DNA of 64,000 nucleotides, from the NCBI GenBank assembly GCA_003435055.1, contig QUMM01000003.1, positions 124,001 to 188,000 on the forward strand. The letters are read 5' to 3'. A program made the translations under genes and the position numbers. Of this stretch, positions 9,513 through 19,012 are shown piece by piece; position 1 is the first letter of the stretch, and the number at the start of each line of letters is the position of its first letter. Source of the DNA: Lachnospiraceae bacterium OF09-6 (lineage in GTDB: Bacteria > Bacillota > Clostridia > Lachnospirales > Lachnospiraceae). Under the pieces are notes generated by a model. That model made no database searches. It saw nothing but the letters and a program-made list of their open reading frames with translations, and had not been told where the DNA came from.

Positions 9513-10979
9513 CTATTCATTTAATCCGGCTGCCTCTGTCAGCGCACTGACAAACTCGTCATACCAGGTATCAAATGCTTCTTCTGTAATATATGGTGCA
9601 GCCGCTTCTTCTCTGGATGTGCCTTCTGACACTTCTGCATCGATAGTCTCGCGGTCAGCCACAGCCTTGTCCTTCAGATTGTAATCCAGTATCTTTCTGG
9701 CCTGATAGCTGTTGGCAAAACATTTCGGTACATAATACCGGGTATCTGCGAACTGATCCATCACCATTGTCAGACAGTCATAAGTCTTTGGTGCGATCTG
9801 AAGCTGTTCTTCTTCTACCACGCGATCCAGTGACTCCGCTTTGTTTGCTTCTTTCTGTACCGGAAGATATCCGGATGCTGCACCAAACTTCAGGCTGTTT
9901 TCACTCTGGGTGAACCATTTCAGGAAAACACTTCCTGCATATTCATGTGCTTCGTCTGATTTTGTCATAGCCATACCGGCTCCCTGTTGTACGCTGTATG
10001 CCTCCCCGCCCTCAAATACCGGTGCATTACAGATCGCATAATCAATCGGATAACTGTCATCATCCAGTTCCACATTGTCCGGGAAATACATGGATGATGC
10101 GGTGGATCCCGTATAGGCCAGAGTATCTCCTGTCTTCACATCATCGGAGCCAAACTTGCCGTAGGATACGAAGTATCCTTTCACATACGGCACATAGTAA
10201 TTTTCCCACATTTTATGGATCGCCTCTTTATCTGCCTGAAGTGTCACTTTTCCATCCTCTACCTCAATCAGATCATAACCCATCTGTTTCATTCCAATCA
10301 GAAAATAGTTCGACATGGAATCTCTGCCATAGAATGCCTTTCCGTCATCTGGCACATCCGGCGTCTGGGCATCCGTCCAGTCATAGTACTGCTCAGCAAC
10401 TTTTGTAATTCCTTCTACTGTGCTCAGGTCATCCAGAGTTGCACCCGTCTCTTCTGCAAACTTGTCCCAGTCCGTCTTATTTATCATGGTGATTTCTGTG
10501 GACTTTGCAACCGGAAATACATACAGACCTCCGTCTCCTGCAAATTTTCCTTCCTGTACATAGGCATCTACATACTTATCCAGTTCTTCCGCTGTAAAAT
10601 ACTGATTCAGATCTGTCAGCAGTCCATCTTTCTGCAATCCAAGAGCAGAATCCGTGTACGCAGAAAAAAGATCCGGCATCTCTTCTGCCCCGACTGTACC
10701 GCTGACAGACTCCGAGATGGCAGTCTCCAGGTCAGACACGGACCCCTTGCTATACTCTTCCACATAGATGCCAAGATCTTTTCCTGCTGAGTTATTAAAT
10801 TCTTCCACAAGCTTGTCAAAAGCAGCCTGATGTGCCCCATTATAATAATGCCATATCGTCAGCGTCACCGGATTCTCCGGATCCAGCACGCCGCCATCAT
10901 CATATGTTTCTTCTGCTGCTGCACTGATTCCCATCACACTGACTGCTGCCAGTGCTGCGATCATCCATTTTCTCTTCAT
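9513..10979 (-). CDS. ABC-type extracellular solute-binding protein (family 1), kinase-linked
   Basis: 488 residues. A signal peptide (KRKWMIAALAAVSVMGISAA) is followed by a family 1 binding-protein fold: VTLTIWHYYNGAHQAAFDKL near residue 38, then EMPDLFSAYTDSALGLQKDG and GAGMAMTKSDEAHEYAGSVF typical of carbohydrate or peptide binders. No permease or ATPase genes are nearby; instead the hybrid sensor kinase starts 12 bp downstream. The likely role is therefore ligand capture for signalling, with the binding protein docking on the kinase sensor domain. That role is inference. The signal peptide lacks a lipobox cysteine, so anchoring is unexplained. Confidence 0.82.
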   Translation of the reverse strand: MKRKWMIAALAAVSVMGISAAAEETYDDGGVLDPENPVTLTIWHYYNGAHQAAFDKLVEEFNNSAGKDLGIYVEEYSKGSVSDLETAISESVSGTVGAEEMPDLFSAYTDSALGLQKDGLLTDLNQYFTAEELDKYVDAYVQEGKFAGDGGLYVFPVAKSTEITMINKTDWDKFAEETGATLDDLSTVEGITKVAEQYYDWTDAQTPDVPDDGKAFYGRDSMSNYFLIGMKQMGYDLIEVEDGKVTLQADKEAIHKMWENYYVPYVKGYFVSYGKFGSDDVKTGDTLAYTGSTASSMYFPDNVELDDDSYPIDYAICNAPVFEGGEAYSVQQGAGMAMTKSDEAHEYAGSVFLKWFTQSENSLKFGAASGYLPVQKEANKAESLDRVVEEEQLQIAPKTYDCLTMVMDQFADTRYYVPKCFANSYQARKILDYNLKDKAVADRETIDAEVSEGTSREEAAAPYITEEAFDTWYDEFVSALTEAAGLNE

Positions 10980-11086
10980 ACCTTTTCCCTGTTCTTTCTC
11001 TTTTCTGTGCTTTCAGTTACCTTTGGTTTCTTTATACAAATCACCTGTTTTTAATCATAACAAGCCCGGACAGCCTTGTCAACGAA

Positions 11087-11680
11087 TTACCATCTGCGGC
11101 AGTTTCGATTACGGCATCTCCTGTGATACATCTCATCCTGCAACAGTACCTGGATCAAATCATGAAACCAGTTCACCGGTCTTGGTGGATAAGGTGGTCT
11201 TGGTGGCTGTGGCGGATAAGGTGGCTGCGGTGGTGCCATAGGATGATTCATCACATAGATATCCTCTTCCTGCTGCCTCTGCAGTTCTTCTTCCCACTGT
11301 GTCATCTTATCCTGCATCTTCTGTTCAATGCCATCTGTCAGTTCCATAATTCTCTGTTTTTCCGGCATCTCGTCGAACATCACACTGCCTTCATACTCCA
11401 TGCTGTCACAGACACGTTCTACCTCTTCCAGTACCTGCCGAACCCGCATCGGATAAAGTTCTTTCAGTCTTGTAAGATCTGCTTCATCCTGTATAGCCAG
11501 CTGTCTCAGAACGCCAGGATCACGATCCAGCATCTCTGTCTGTAAATGCTCCATCGGCACAGAATCCGTCTGTTTTTCCTCATTTTGCTGTGCCTGCCAG
11601 TGCTGTTCCATCACTTCATCACAGTTGGGATAGCAGGGACAGTACTGTGCGCCGCAGCACCCTCTCTTTTTCTTTTCCAT
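11087..11680 (-). CDS. Hypothetical protein with Cys-rich start and Pro/Tyr-rich tail
   Basis: 197 residues. I place the start at the ATG at 11680, which has AGGAG six bases upstream; an upstream start would overlap the pseudouridine synthase gene. The N-terminus is cysteine-rich (RGCCGAQYCPCYPNC). The middle (about residues 40-140) is charged and helical. The tail has repeated PPY/PPQ units (QPPYPPQPPRPPYPP) and then a basic end (RRCRNRNCRRW). There is no signal peptide or membrane segment. I recognise no family. The Pro/Tyr tail resembles that of the VanZ-like protein at 50401 in composition only. It lies 53 bp downstream of the pseudouridine synthase gene, same strand. Confidence 0.65.
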   Translation of the reverse strand: MEKKKRGCCGAQYCPCYPNCDEVMEQHWQAQQNEEKQTDSVPMEHLQTEMLDRDPGVLRQLAIQDEADLTRLKELYPMRVRQVLEEVERVCDSMEYEGSVMFDEMPEKQRIMELTDGIEQKMQDKMTQWEEELQRQQEEDIYVMNHPMAPPQPPYPPQPPRPPYPPRPVNWFHDLIQVLLQDEMYHRRCRNRNCRRW

Positions 11681-11733
11681 AAAAGCTCCTGTTATCAGTC
11701 TCCCTATAGGATATGACAATCCAGGGTTTATGG

Positions 11734-12393
11734 TCAATAAAACAACTCGAAAGTTCCTCCTTCCGGCTCGCAGGTAAACGTCATCTGTTTTCCGGTCAAC
11801 GGATGCCGGAACTGCAGACGACAGGCACACAGAGCAATCTGTTCTCCTTTTTCTGCCTCTGGATTATACTTCTGATCCCCTGCCAACGGCATATGGCTGG
11901 CTGCCATCTGTACCCGTATCTGATGATGGCGTCCGGTGAACAGCTCAATCTCAAACAGGGCACACCCCTCCTTTTCCTCCAGCACTTTATAATAAAGCTG
12001 TGCCTTTTTGGCTCCGGTGCTCCTTTCGCTTACCGCCTCCGAACAGTTTGTTTTTCCATTCTTTTTCAGAAAATGGATCAGCATCCCTTCTTTTTCTTCC
12101 GGGATTTTACAGCTTACCGCTTGATAATATTTCTTCATCTGGCCATTTTGCACCTGCGCACTTAAAGAAGCCGCGCTTTTTGCATCCCTGGCAAATACCA
12201 CCAGTCCCTGCACCGGCTGATCCAGTCTGTGAATGACACCCAGATATGGATTGGCCCTTCCTTCTTTTTCAAACAGGTAAGTCTTCATCATACTTTCCAG
12301 ATCTTTTTTCCCGAAAGATGCATTCTGAACCGCAAGACCGGAAGGTTTCCGGCACACAATGATCTGTTTATCTTCATATACGATGTATTCCAT
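11734..12393 (-). CDS. RluA-family pseudouridine synthase
   Basis: 219 residues, shorter than typical RluC/RluD because the S4 RNA-binding domain is absent; this resembles the short RluA/TruC type. The catalytic segment VIHRLDQPVQGLVVFARD near residue 55 contains the HRLD motif with the catalytic aspartate. GRHHQIRVQMA near residue 155 and the HPLTG segment near the end complete the family pattern. It isomerises uridine to pseudouridine in rRNA or tRNA; the target site cannot be assigned. It is the first gene of a pair with the hypothetical gene downstream. Confidence 0.88.
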   Translation of the reverse strand: MEYIVYEDKQIIVCRKPSGLAVQNASFGKKDLESMMKTYLFEKEGRANPYLGVIHRLDQPVQGLVVFARDAKSAASLSAQVQNGQMKKYYQAVSCKIPEEKEGMLIHFLKKNGKTNCSEAVSERSTGAKKAQLYYKVLEEKEGCALFEIELFTGRHHQIRVQMAASHMPLAGDQKYNPEAEKGEQIALCACRLQFRHPLTGKQMTFTCEPEGGTFELFY

Positions 12394-12453
12394 AAATTCT
12401 CCTTTTGTCCCCGGCTTCCTATAATAGGAAATGTAATTTCTTATGATTATATG

Positions 12454-12481
12454 AAAAAAGGACTCCCATTGCTGGGAATCC
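12454..12481 (-). terminator. Terminator of the cold shock gene
   Basis: Nine-bp stem (GGATTCCCA / TGGGAGTCC with one G-T pair) around a GCAA loop on the minus strand, then TTTTTT. It lies 29 bp after the csp stop. Confidence 0.9.
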
Positions 12482-12510
12482 TTCTCTACGCCTCGTTAGA
12501 TTAATCTCTA

Positions 12511-12711
12511 TTATAATTTAACAACGTTAGCTGCCTGCATTCCGCGAGCGCCTTCAGTTAAATCGTAAGAAACAGCCTGACCTTCTTCCAGAGACTTGAA
12601 TCCTTCACCCTGGATAGCTGAGAAATGTACGAATACATCTGCTCCGTCTTCACCTGTGATAAATCCATAACCTTTTTCTGCGTTGAACCATTTAACTGTA
12701 CCCTTATTCAT
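12511..12711 (-). CDS. csp: Cold shock protein (CspA family)
   Basis: 66 residues, full length for the family. RNP1 (KGYGFITG) and RNP2 (VFVHFSAI) are both present in a five-stranded OB fold. These proteins bind single-stranded RNA and melt secondary structure. The start is the ATG at 12711, which gives [10 protein letters not shown]; the longer upstream reading is not family-like. It is monocistronic, with its own terminator. Confidence 0.95.
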   Translation of the reverse strand: MNKGTVKWFNAEKGYGFITGEDGADVFVHFSAIQGEGFKSLEEGQAVSYDLTEGARGMQAANVVKL

Positions 12712-12857
12712 CTCGGTACCTCCATAAAAATATTGAGCAAATGTCTTCCTGTCTGACACCTTGCCTGAATCATAACTACTCCCCAATTATATGCGTAAAT
12801 GCCACAAATGTCAAGCTGATTTTATCTGCAAACCCCGTCAGATTCAACAGTTTTCCG

Positions 12858-14138
12858 TCATTCTTCGCGGTTTTTCATTTTCTGATTTTCCGGTGTCACT
12901 GTGCCATAAATCTCCATCGGCACATAGGCTTTCACATGAATTCCATCACCCAGATATTCTTCCTCCAGAAGTTGTCCATACTTGCGGATCAGCTGGATCA
13001 GTCCGGCATCTTTGTAATCATAAAATCGTTCGATGAGGACATTTTTTTCATTCAGCAGTTCCTCCAGGATCTTCTTCACTTCTTCCAGGCCTTCCCCCCA
13101 CTTGGCAGATATCCTCACTGTCTTTTCTGCCTTCAGGTCTCTTGGCAGATATCCATCTTCTACCTTATCCTGTTTGTTAAACAGTGTAACAATCTTCTTA
13201 TCTGTCATACCCAGATTCTTTAACGTGTCATATACCACATACATCTGCTGATCCATCTGTGGACTGGAAGCATCTACTACATGGAGAATCATATCTGCGT
13301 ATTTGGCTTCTTCCAGTGTACTGCGAAATGCATCAATCAGATGATGGGGCAGTTTACGGATAAATCCTACGGTATCCGTCAGCAAAATCTCCTGCCCGGA
13401 AGGCAGTTCCAGAATTCTTGTCGTGGGATCTAGCGTTGCAAATAACTTATCTTCCTCCAACACCTGCGCTCCTGTCAGAGTATTCAGCAACGTGGACTTT
13501 CCGGCATTGGTATACCCCACAATCGCTATCACAGCTGTGGATTTCCTGCTCCGTCTGCTTCTTGTCACTTCCCGGTGGCGCTTCACCTCATCCAGCTCCC
13601 GGTTCAGCTGGGCAATCCGGCTCTTGATCAGCCGTCGATCCATCTCCAGCTTCTTTTCTCCCGGTCCCCTGGTACCGATTCCACCGCCGAGTCTGGATAA
13701 AGAACTGCCCAGTCCCACCAGCCTTGCCTGACGATACTTTAGCTGCGCCAGTTCTACCTGAATCTTTCCTTCACTGGTAGAAGCTCTGGATGCAAAAATA
13801 TCCAAAATAATCAGTGTCCGGTCCATCACCTTCAGATCCAGTTCTTCTTCCAGATTCTTCAACTGAGCCGGTGTCAGCTCATCGTCACAGATGATGCCTG
13901 TCGCCTCCACCTCATAAGCCAGCTGCTGTACTTCTGCAATCTTTCCGGTACCAATATAAGTACCCGGATGAATCTGTTCTCTGTTCTGGATCACACGTCC
14001 TACCGTCACTGCCCCTGCTGTCTTCGCCAGTTCTTCCAGCTCGTCCAGTGACTGTGCGGTATCATCACCTTCACCGGTGCTTACACCGACCAGTATGACT
14101 CTTTCTTCTACTTCTTCTATGATATCAAATCCCGTCAT
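12858..14138 (-). CDS. hflX: GTPase HflX, ribosome-associated
   Basis: 426 residues. The N-terminal HflX domain contains NREQIHPGTYIGTGKIAEV, then a basic coiled-coil with the glycine-rich LSRLGGGIGTRGPGEKKLE. The G domain starts near residue 200: G1 GYTNAGKSTLLN, G3 DTVGF, G4 NKQDK. HflX binds 50S subunits and rescues or splits stalled ribosomes. The gene follows a TPR lipoprotein gene by 9 bp and is probably co-transcribed. The C-terminal domain after the G domain is short but normal for Firmicutes. Confidence 0.96.
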   Translation of the reverse strand: MTGFDIIEEVEERVILVGVSTGEGDDTAQSLDELEELAKTAGAVTVGRVIQNREQIHPGTYIGTGKIAEVQQLAYEVEATGIICDDELTPAQLKNLEEELDLKVMDRTLIILDIFASRASTSEGKIQVELAQLKYRQARLVGLGSSLSRLGGGIGTRGPGEKKLEMDRRLIKSRIAQLNRELDEVKRHREVTRSRRSRKSTAVIAIVGYTNAGKSTLLNTLTGAQVLEEDKLFATLDPTTRILELPSGQEILLTDTVGFIRKLPHHLIDAFRSTLEEAKYADMILHVVDASSPQMDQQMYVVYDTLKNLGMTDKKIVTLFNKQDKVEDGYLPRDLKAEKTVRISAKWGEGLEEVKKILEELLNEKNVLIERFYDYKDAGLIQLIRKYGQLLEEEYLGDGIHVKAYVPMEIYGTVTPENQKMKNREE

Positions 14139-14147
14139 ACCTGCTCC

Positions 14148-15098
14148 CTATCTGGTACTCAGAAAATCATACTCTCTCTGTCCGGCCTCATCATCCGGAT
14201 AAAGCTGCATGAATTCCTCCGCCTTCTGCTTTGCCGTCTGAAAATCCTGCTTCTTTTCGTATACTACAATCTCATTATACAGCAGATCTCTCCTGGAAGA
14301 ATCTGACAATTCCAGCGACAATCCAGTCTGGATATCCTGCAACGCCGTATCATAGTCTCCATCTGCCATATCACAAAGCGCGATGCCATTATAACTCTCT
14401 GCTGTCTCTCCAAAAGTCTCCTTATACTGCTGATATACTACCCAGGCTGACTGTGTGTCTCCCTGTGCCAGGTAAACCTGTCCCATCAGACGCATGGCAT
14501 CCTCTTTTTTAGCTTCTACTGATGGAGCCAGAGCTTCCGCTGCTTTCTCATAGTCTCCCAGGTAATAGTATATACTGCCTTTCTGGTAATCATCCTCCAT
14601 CCCTGCTGATTCCTGATTCAACACCTGCTGAAGATACTGGTCTCCCACAGCTGACTGACTGATCTCCTCATATTGCTGATAAATGTTCAGCGCCATCTCA
14701 TAATCCTTGGGCTTCAGTGTCATGGCTCCATCAAAATCTGCCTTTGCCGCATCCGTCTCCCCAAGCTTCAGGAAAGCAACACCACGCATATAATATGCAT
14801 CCGCATTCTCTCCCAGTTCCAAGATTCTGGTACAGGTATTTTTCAGGCTCTCGTAGTCTTCCATCTTCATCTGGCAGGCCGCTTCATAAAGAGAAATATC
14901 TGTCTTTGTCTCCGGCATCTTCTCATCACACAATGCATAGGCCTGTTCAAAGGACGTTACTGCCTGCTCATACTGTGCCTGTTCCATAGCAGAAATACCC
15001 GCATCTCTGGCAGACTCCAGCTTTTCCTTTGTCTTATCTCCACATCCAGTCAGCAGCAGCATCACTGCAGCCAGTGCCAAAAGTTTCTTTTTTTTCAT
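14148..15098 (-). CDS. TPR-repeat lipoprotein
   Basis: 316 residues. The signal peptide ends in a clear lipobox (LLLTGC, Cys19), so this is a membrane-anchored lipoprotein and shows that the organism uses lipoprotein processing. The mature part is built of tetratricopeptide repeats (AQYEQAVTSFEQAYALC, ADAYYMRGVAFLKLGETDAAKADF, GDYEKAAEALAPSV and so on). It probably works as a scaffold in envelope protein interactions; no specific partner is evident. It lies 9 bp upstream of hflX and 30 bp after the putP terminator. Confidence 0.8.
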   Translation of the reverse strand: MKKKKLLALAAVMLLLTGCGDKTKEKLESARDAGISAMEQAQYEQAVTSFEQAYALCDEKMPETKTDISLYEAACQMKMEDYESLKNTCTRILELGENADAYYMRGVAFLKLGETDAAKADFDGAMTLKPKDYEMALNIYQQYEEISQSAVGDQYLQQVLNQESAGMEDDYQKGSIYYYLGDYEKAAEALAPSVEAKKEDAMRLMGQVYLAQGDTQSAWVVYQQYKETFGETAESYNGIALCDMADGDYDTALQDIQTGLSLELSDSSRRDLLYNEIVVYEKKQDFQTAKQKAEEFMQLYPDDEAGQREYDFLSTR

Positions 15099-15120
15099 CT
15101 GTTTTTATTCCTCCTCTATA

Positions 15121-15149
15121 CAAAAACAGGGATCAGTTTCCTGATCCCC
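15121..15149 (-). terminator. Terminator of putP
   Basis: Eight-bp stem (GGGATCAG / CTGATCCC) with a GAAA loop on the minus strand, followed by GTTTTTG. It lies 37 bp beyond the putP stop. Confidence 0.85.
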
Positions 15150-15185
15150 ATCATCATAACATACTTTGCTTTTCTTGCAAAGTTA

Positions 15186-16703
15186 CTATTTTCCAGATGC
15201 TGCTCTGTCAAATTCGTCCAGAACGGACTGATCCGGTGCCGGCGTTGCCAGACTGAATGCAACGATAGCCACACATGCTACAATAAATGCCGGAAGAAGT
15301 TCGTAAATATCCCAGATTCCTCCCAGTGGACGTACCAGATACTTCCATACAAAGATCATCACACCACCGAAGAGCATACCAGCCAGTGCTCCATACTTAT
15401 TGGTTCTTCTCCAGAACAATGAGAAGAGAACGACTGGACCAAACGCTGCACCAAATCCTGCCCATGCAAAAGATACAATCTGAAATACGGAGCTGTTCGG
15501 ATTCCTTGCAAGAATGACTGCAAAAACAGCAATCAGCATCAGTGTAATTCTTGCTGCAATAATACCGCTCTTTCCGTTTCTGTTCAGCATATCGGAGGAT
15601 ACTGCAGAAGATGCTGCCAGCAGCTGAGAATCTGCAGTAGACATCGTAGATGCCAGGATGCCTGCCAGAATAATACCTGCCAGCAATGCAAAAATCACAC
15701 CATGACGGCTGAGCAGATCTGCGATTCTGACAATAATAGTTTCAGAATTGGAACCTTCCAGTACATCAATTGCTCCTGCTTTGCTCATGGAATATCCTAT
15801 TACGCCAATGAATACTGCGACTGCCATAGAGATCACTACCCAGATAATCGCAATACGACGAGAAAGTGTCAGTTTTTCTTCATCTTCGATTGCCATGAAA
15901 CGAAGCAGAATATGCGGCATACCAAAATATCCCAGCCCCCATGCCAGGGTAGATAAAATCGTCAGCAGGCGATATGGCGACGCTGTGCCGGACGCCACAT
16001 CATAACTCTGGAACATCGACAGATAACCCGGCAGTGCTTTTGCATTGTCGATCACTACATCCAGTCCGCCAGCTACATTCACTCCAAAGATCAATACAAT
16101 AATCAACGCAATTGACATAATGATACTCTGAATAAAGTCCGTAGTCGATGCTGCCAGAAACCCTCCCATCATCGTATACCCTACAATGACAACCGCACTG
16201 ATAACCATGGCTGTCATATAGCTCACACCAAACAGGCTGGAGAACAGCTTGCCACAGGCTGCAAATCCAGATGCAGTATACGGGATAAAGAAAATAACAA
16301 TAATAATCGCAGAGATCAAAAGCAGAATTCTGCTCTCATCGTGAAAACGATTTTTAAAAAACTGTGGCAATGTGATAGAATTGTTCGCCACATGAGAATA
16401 ACGGCGAAGTCTCTTTGCCACGATCAAGAAATTCACATAGGTACCGATGGCCAGTCCAATTGCTGTCCATCCAGCATTTGAAATACCGGTCAGATATGCT
16501 ACACCAGGCAATCCCATCAGCAGCCAGCTGCTCATATCAGAAGCTTCTGCACTCATGGCTGTTACAAATGGCCCCAGCTTTCTTCCTCCCAGATAAAAGT
16601 CATCCGTGCTCTCATTTTTCCTGGAACACATATAACCGATGTACAACATGCCACCAAGATAAATAATAATGGCAATCATAATACAGACTTTTGCAGATGT
16701 CAT
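15186..16703 (-). CDS. putP: Sodium/proline symporter
   Basis: 505 residues with about 13 membrane segments, the SSS (solute:sodium symporter) fold. Typical PutP segments are present: DDFYLGGRKLGPFVTAMSAEASDMSSWLLM (in part) at residues 30-60, AAGFAACGKLFSSLFG-like at about 145, and STMSTADSQLLAASSAVSSD near residue 345. I chose the ATG at 16703, which has a GAGGAGGAG site; the longer frame adds 38 non-family residues. It imports proline with sodium for osmotic or nutritional use. It is flanked by its own terminator, and the tetR-trk genes are upstream. Confidence 0.93.
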   Translation of the reverse strand: MTSAKVCIMIAIIIYLGGMLYIGYMCSRKNESTDDFYLGGRKLGPFVTAMSAEASDMSSWLLMGLPGVAYLTGISNAGWTAIGLAIGTYVNFLIVAKRLRRYSHVANNSITLPQFFKNRFHDESRILLLISAIIIVIFFIPYTASGFAACGKLFSSLFGVSYMTAMVISAVVIVGYTMMGGFLAASTTDFIQSIIMSIALIIVLIFGVNVAGGLDVVIDNAKALPGYLSMFQSYDVASGTASPYRLLTILSTLAWGLGYFGMPHILLRFMAIEDEEKLTLSRRIAIIWVVISMAVAVFIGVIGYSMSKAGAIDVLEGSNSETIIVRIADLLSRHGVIFALLAGIILAGILASTMSTADSQLLAASSAVSSDMLNRNGKSGIIAARITLMLIAVFAVILARNPNSSVFQIVSFAWAGFGAAFGPVVLFSLFWRRTNKYGALAGMLFGGVMIFVWKYLVRPLGGIWDIYELLPAFIVACVAIVAFSLATPAPDQSVLDEFDRAASGK

Positions 16704-16913
16704 AATTTTTCTCCTCCTCTTTGTTGCTCTTTTGCCATTATAACCTGTCAGGAGAACGATATCAAATAGAACAAAGTTTAGACTAAAGTCTATACTTTTC
16801 ATGTCACTGTTTATCATTTTTTCTGTAATTATGCTGTAATTATATCTATACGAAAAGTATTGTAAAATCTTATACCATATTGCATTTTTTTAGATACATA
16901 GCTTTAAAAATAC

Positions 16914-16954
16914 AAAAAAGCATCGAGTCGAATTCTTCATTCGTTTCTCGATGC
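16914..16954 (-). terminator. Terminator overlapping the tetR stop
   Basis: Eight-bp stem 16920-16927 / 16947-16954 (GCATCGAG and complement), followed on the minus strand by TTTTTTG. The stop codon of the regulator (16937-16939) lies inside the loop. Confidence 0.85.
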
Positions 16955-17533
16955 CCGAAAATCTGATAAAAAGATCGGCAGCATTCTCTGAGAGTAGCTG
17001 CGCAATGAATATTCTCCCCCGGAGATACACCAGTCATACATAAATGCCCGTTCACAGATTGCGTAAGCTTTTACAATCTCTCCTACCGAGATGTCAGTTC
17101 GCAATTCACCGGAAGTCTGTCCTTCCAGAATAATCTTACTGAGCAGACGATAATACAGACGACTTCGATCCAGCAGAGATTTTTCCCCGCGCGTTACCAG
17201 CTGTGTGGATAACAGCCGGGCAAGCAGATCTATAGAGATGCTGTTCTCTATCATTGTGAAAAGCTCCTGATTCAAAAACAGAAGCTTTTCATAACTGTTC
17301 ATGGATTCCTCCATGTTCTCCATCAGTTCCTCATATTTTTCATCAAACAAATAAGCCAGCGTACTGAGCAGAGCATCCTTTCCATTAAAATAATGATAAA
17401 ATGAGCCCTTTGAAGTCTTTGCCGATGCAATGATCTCATCTACTGTGGTATTATCATATCCCTGCTCATAAAACAGCTGCCATGCCGCTGTGATGATATT
17501 TCCTTTGGTATTTCTCTTCTGCTTCTTTGCCAT
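16937..17533 (-). CDS. TetR/AcrR-family transcriptional regulator
   Basis: 198 residues. The N-terminal helix-turn-helix domain (residues 8-55) reads ITAAWQLFYEQGYDNTTVDEII then AKTSKGSFYHYFNGKDAL, a textbook TetR signature. The C-terminal ligand domain is divergent. It starts 9 bp after trkH and is likely co-transcribed with the potassium uptake genes; it could regulate them or putP, which lies just beyond. Ligand unknown. Confidence 0.9.
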   Translation of the reverse strand: MAKKQKRNTKGNIITAAWQLFYEQGYDNTTVDEIIASAKTSKGSFYHYFNGKDALLSTLAYLFDEKYEELMENMEESMNSYEKLLFLNQELFTMIENSISIDLLARLLSTQLVTRGEKSLLDRSRLYYRLLSKIILEGQTSGELRTDISVGEIVKAYAICERAFMYDWCISGGEYSLRSYSQRMLPIFLSDFRASRNE

Positions 17534-17542
17534 ATGTGGGTG

Positions 17543-19012
17543 CTATCCTTTCTTCCAGGTACTTTGGGACAGAAGCATCAGAATCGGGAAGATCTCCAGA
17601 CGTCCGGCCAGCATGTCAAAGATTAACACCAGCTTAGACAGCACACTATATCCGCCAAAGTTGCAGGTTGGGCCTACCGCCTCCAGACCAGGACCAATGT
17701 TGTTGAAACAGGCCAGTACTGCCGAGAAGTTGGTCGTCGTAGAAAATCCATCCAGTGAAATAAGCAGGAAGCTGACAATAATAATGATTACATACGCAGA
17801 CAGATAGGTATTAATATTGCTAAGCACACTCTCTTCCATCATCTGTCCATTGTTGCACACCACTTCCACACGTCTTGGATATAATGCTTTTTTCAGATTT
17901 CTGCGCATATTCTTAAACAAAAGTAGCGCACGTCCACACTTGAATCCTCCTCCTGTACTTCCGGCACTGGCGCCAATCACCATCAGACACAGCAGAATTG
18001 CCTTTGAGAAACTTGGCCACAGGTCAAAGTCTGTGGTAGCAAATCCTGTGGTCGTCATAATACTGGCAACCTGAAATGCTGCATGGCGCACTGTTTCACC
18101 CAGGCTGTCATACATACCATAAATATTGATGGTAATCAATACAATACTTCCCAATACCATGCCCAGGTACATTCTCAGTTCTTCGTCTTTCCAGACGGTC
18201 TTGAACTGTCTGATCAGAATCAGGTAATAGCAGCTGAAGTTCACTCCGAACAAAAGCATAAATACCGTGCAGACATTCTGAAGATAAGGACTATAACTGG
18301 CAATACTGTCATTTTTGATACCGAATCCACCGGTACCTGCTGTACCAAATGCGGTGCAGACTGCATCAAAAAGTGGCATTCTTCCAATCAGCAGAAACAG
18401 TATATTCAAAACAGTCAGCAAAATATATAAAACATAGAGAATCTCTGCTGTCTGTTTCATCTTCGGAACCAGCTTTCCTACGTTCGGTCCCGGGCTCTCC
18501 GCTCTCAGAAGATGCATGGTATAGCCACCTTTGCTTCCCTTCAGGGAAGAAATTGCCAGTAGAAATACCAGAATTCCCATTCCACCCAGCCAGTGGCTGA
18601 AGCTTCTCCAGTATAAAATACCCTTCGATAAACTCTCCACCTCTGGCAGGATGGAGGAACCTGTTGTGGTAAATCCTGATACAATTTCAAAAAAGCAGTC
18701 AATATACTTTGGGATCTCTCTGGATATATAAAATGGAAGTGCGCCCATCAGACTCATTACAATCCAGCTTAAGCCGACACACACCATACCTTCTCTTGCA
18801 TAAAACCGTTTCTTTCCCTTACGGCACAGGGCATGCAGCCCAAGTGCAAGCAGTGCAATCATCACCATACTCCAGGAAAATCCACGGATTGCCGCGCTTT
18901 CGCGACAATAAATACTGATACAGAGTGCCGGAATCATGAAAATCACTTCGATTCCGAGGATCTGGCAATAAAACGCCCCATCATCTTGTAATTCATATGT
19001 CTGTTCCCTCAA
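17543..19012 (-). CDS. trkH: Trk/Ktr potassium uptake channel subunit
   Basis: 489 residues, integral membrane. Four pore-loop repeats carry the TTTGSS / GTAGTGGFG / MTTTGFAT / NNIGPG selectivity-filter segments of the SKT family. The start is a TTG at 19012. That codon immediately follows the TAA of the repaired trkA frame, so the two genes touch end to end, and coupling explains the lack of an obvious ribosome binding site. It forms the potassium-conducting pore gated by TrkA. TetR follows 9 bp downstream. Confidence 0.93.
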   Translation of the reverse strand: MREQTYELQDDGAFYCQILGIEVIFMIPALCISIYCRESAAIRGFSWSMVMIALLALGLHALCRKGKKRFYAREGMVCVGLSWIVMSLMGALPFYISREIPKYIDCFFEIVSGFTTTGSSILPEVESLSKGILYWRSFSHWLGGMGILVFLLAISSLKGSKGGYTMHLLRAESPGPNVGKLVPKMKQTAEILYVLYILLTVLNILFLLIGRMPLFDAVCTAFGTAGTGGFGIKNDSIASYSPYLQNVCTVFMLLFGVNFSCYYLILIRQFKTVWKDEELRMYLGMVLGSIVLITINIYGMYDSLGETVRHAAFQVASIMTTTGFATTDFDLWPSFSKAILLCLMVIGASAGSTGGGFKCGRALLLFKNMRRNLKKALYPRRVEVVCNNGQMMEESVLSNINTYLSAYVIIIIVSFLLISLDGFSTTTNFSAVLACFNNIGPGLEAVGPTCNFGGYSVLSKLVLIFDMLAGRLEIFPILMLLSQSTWKKG

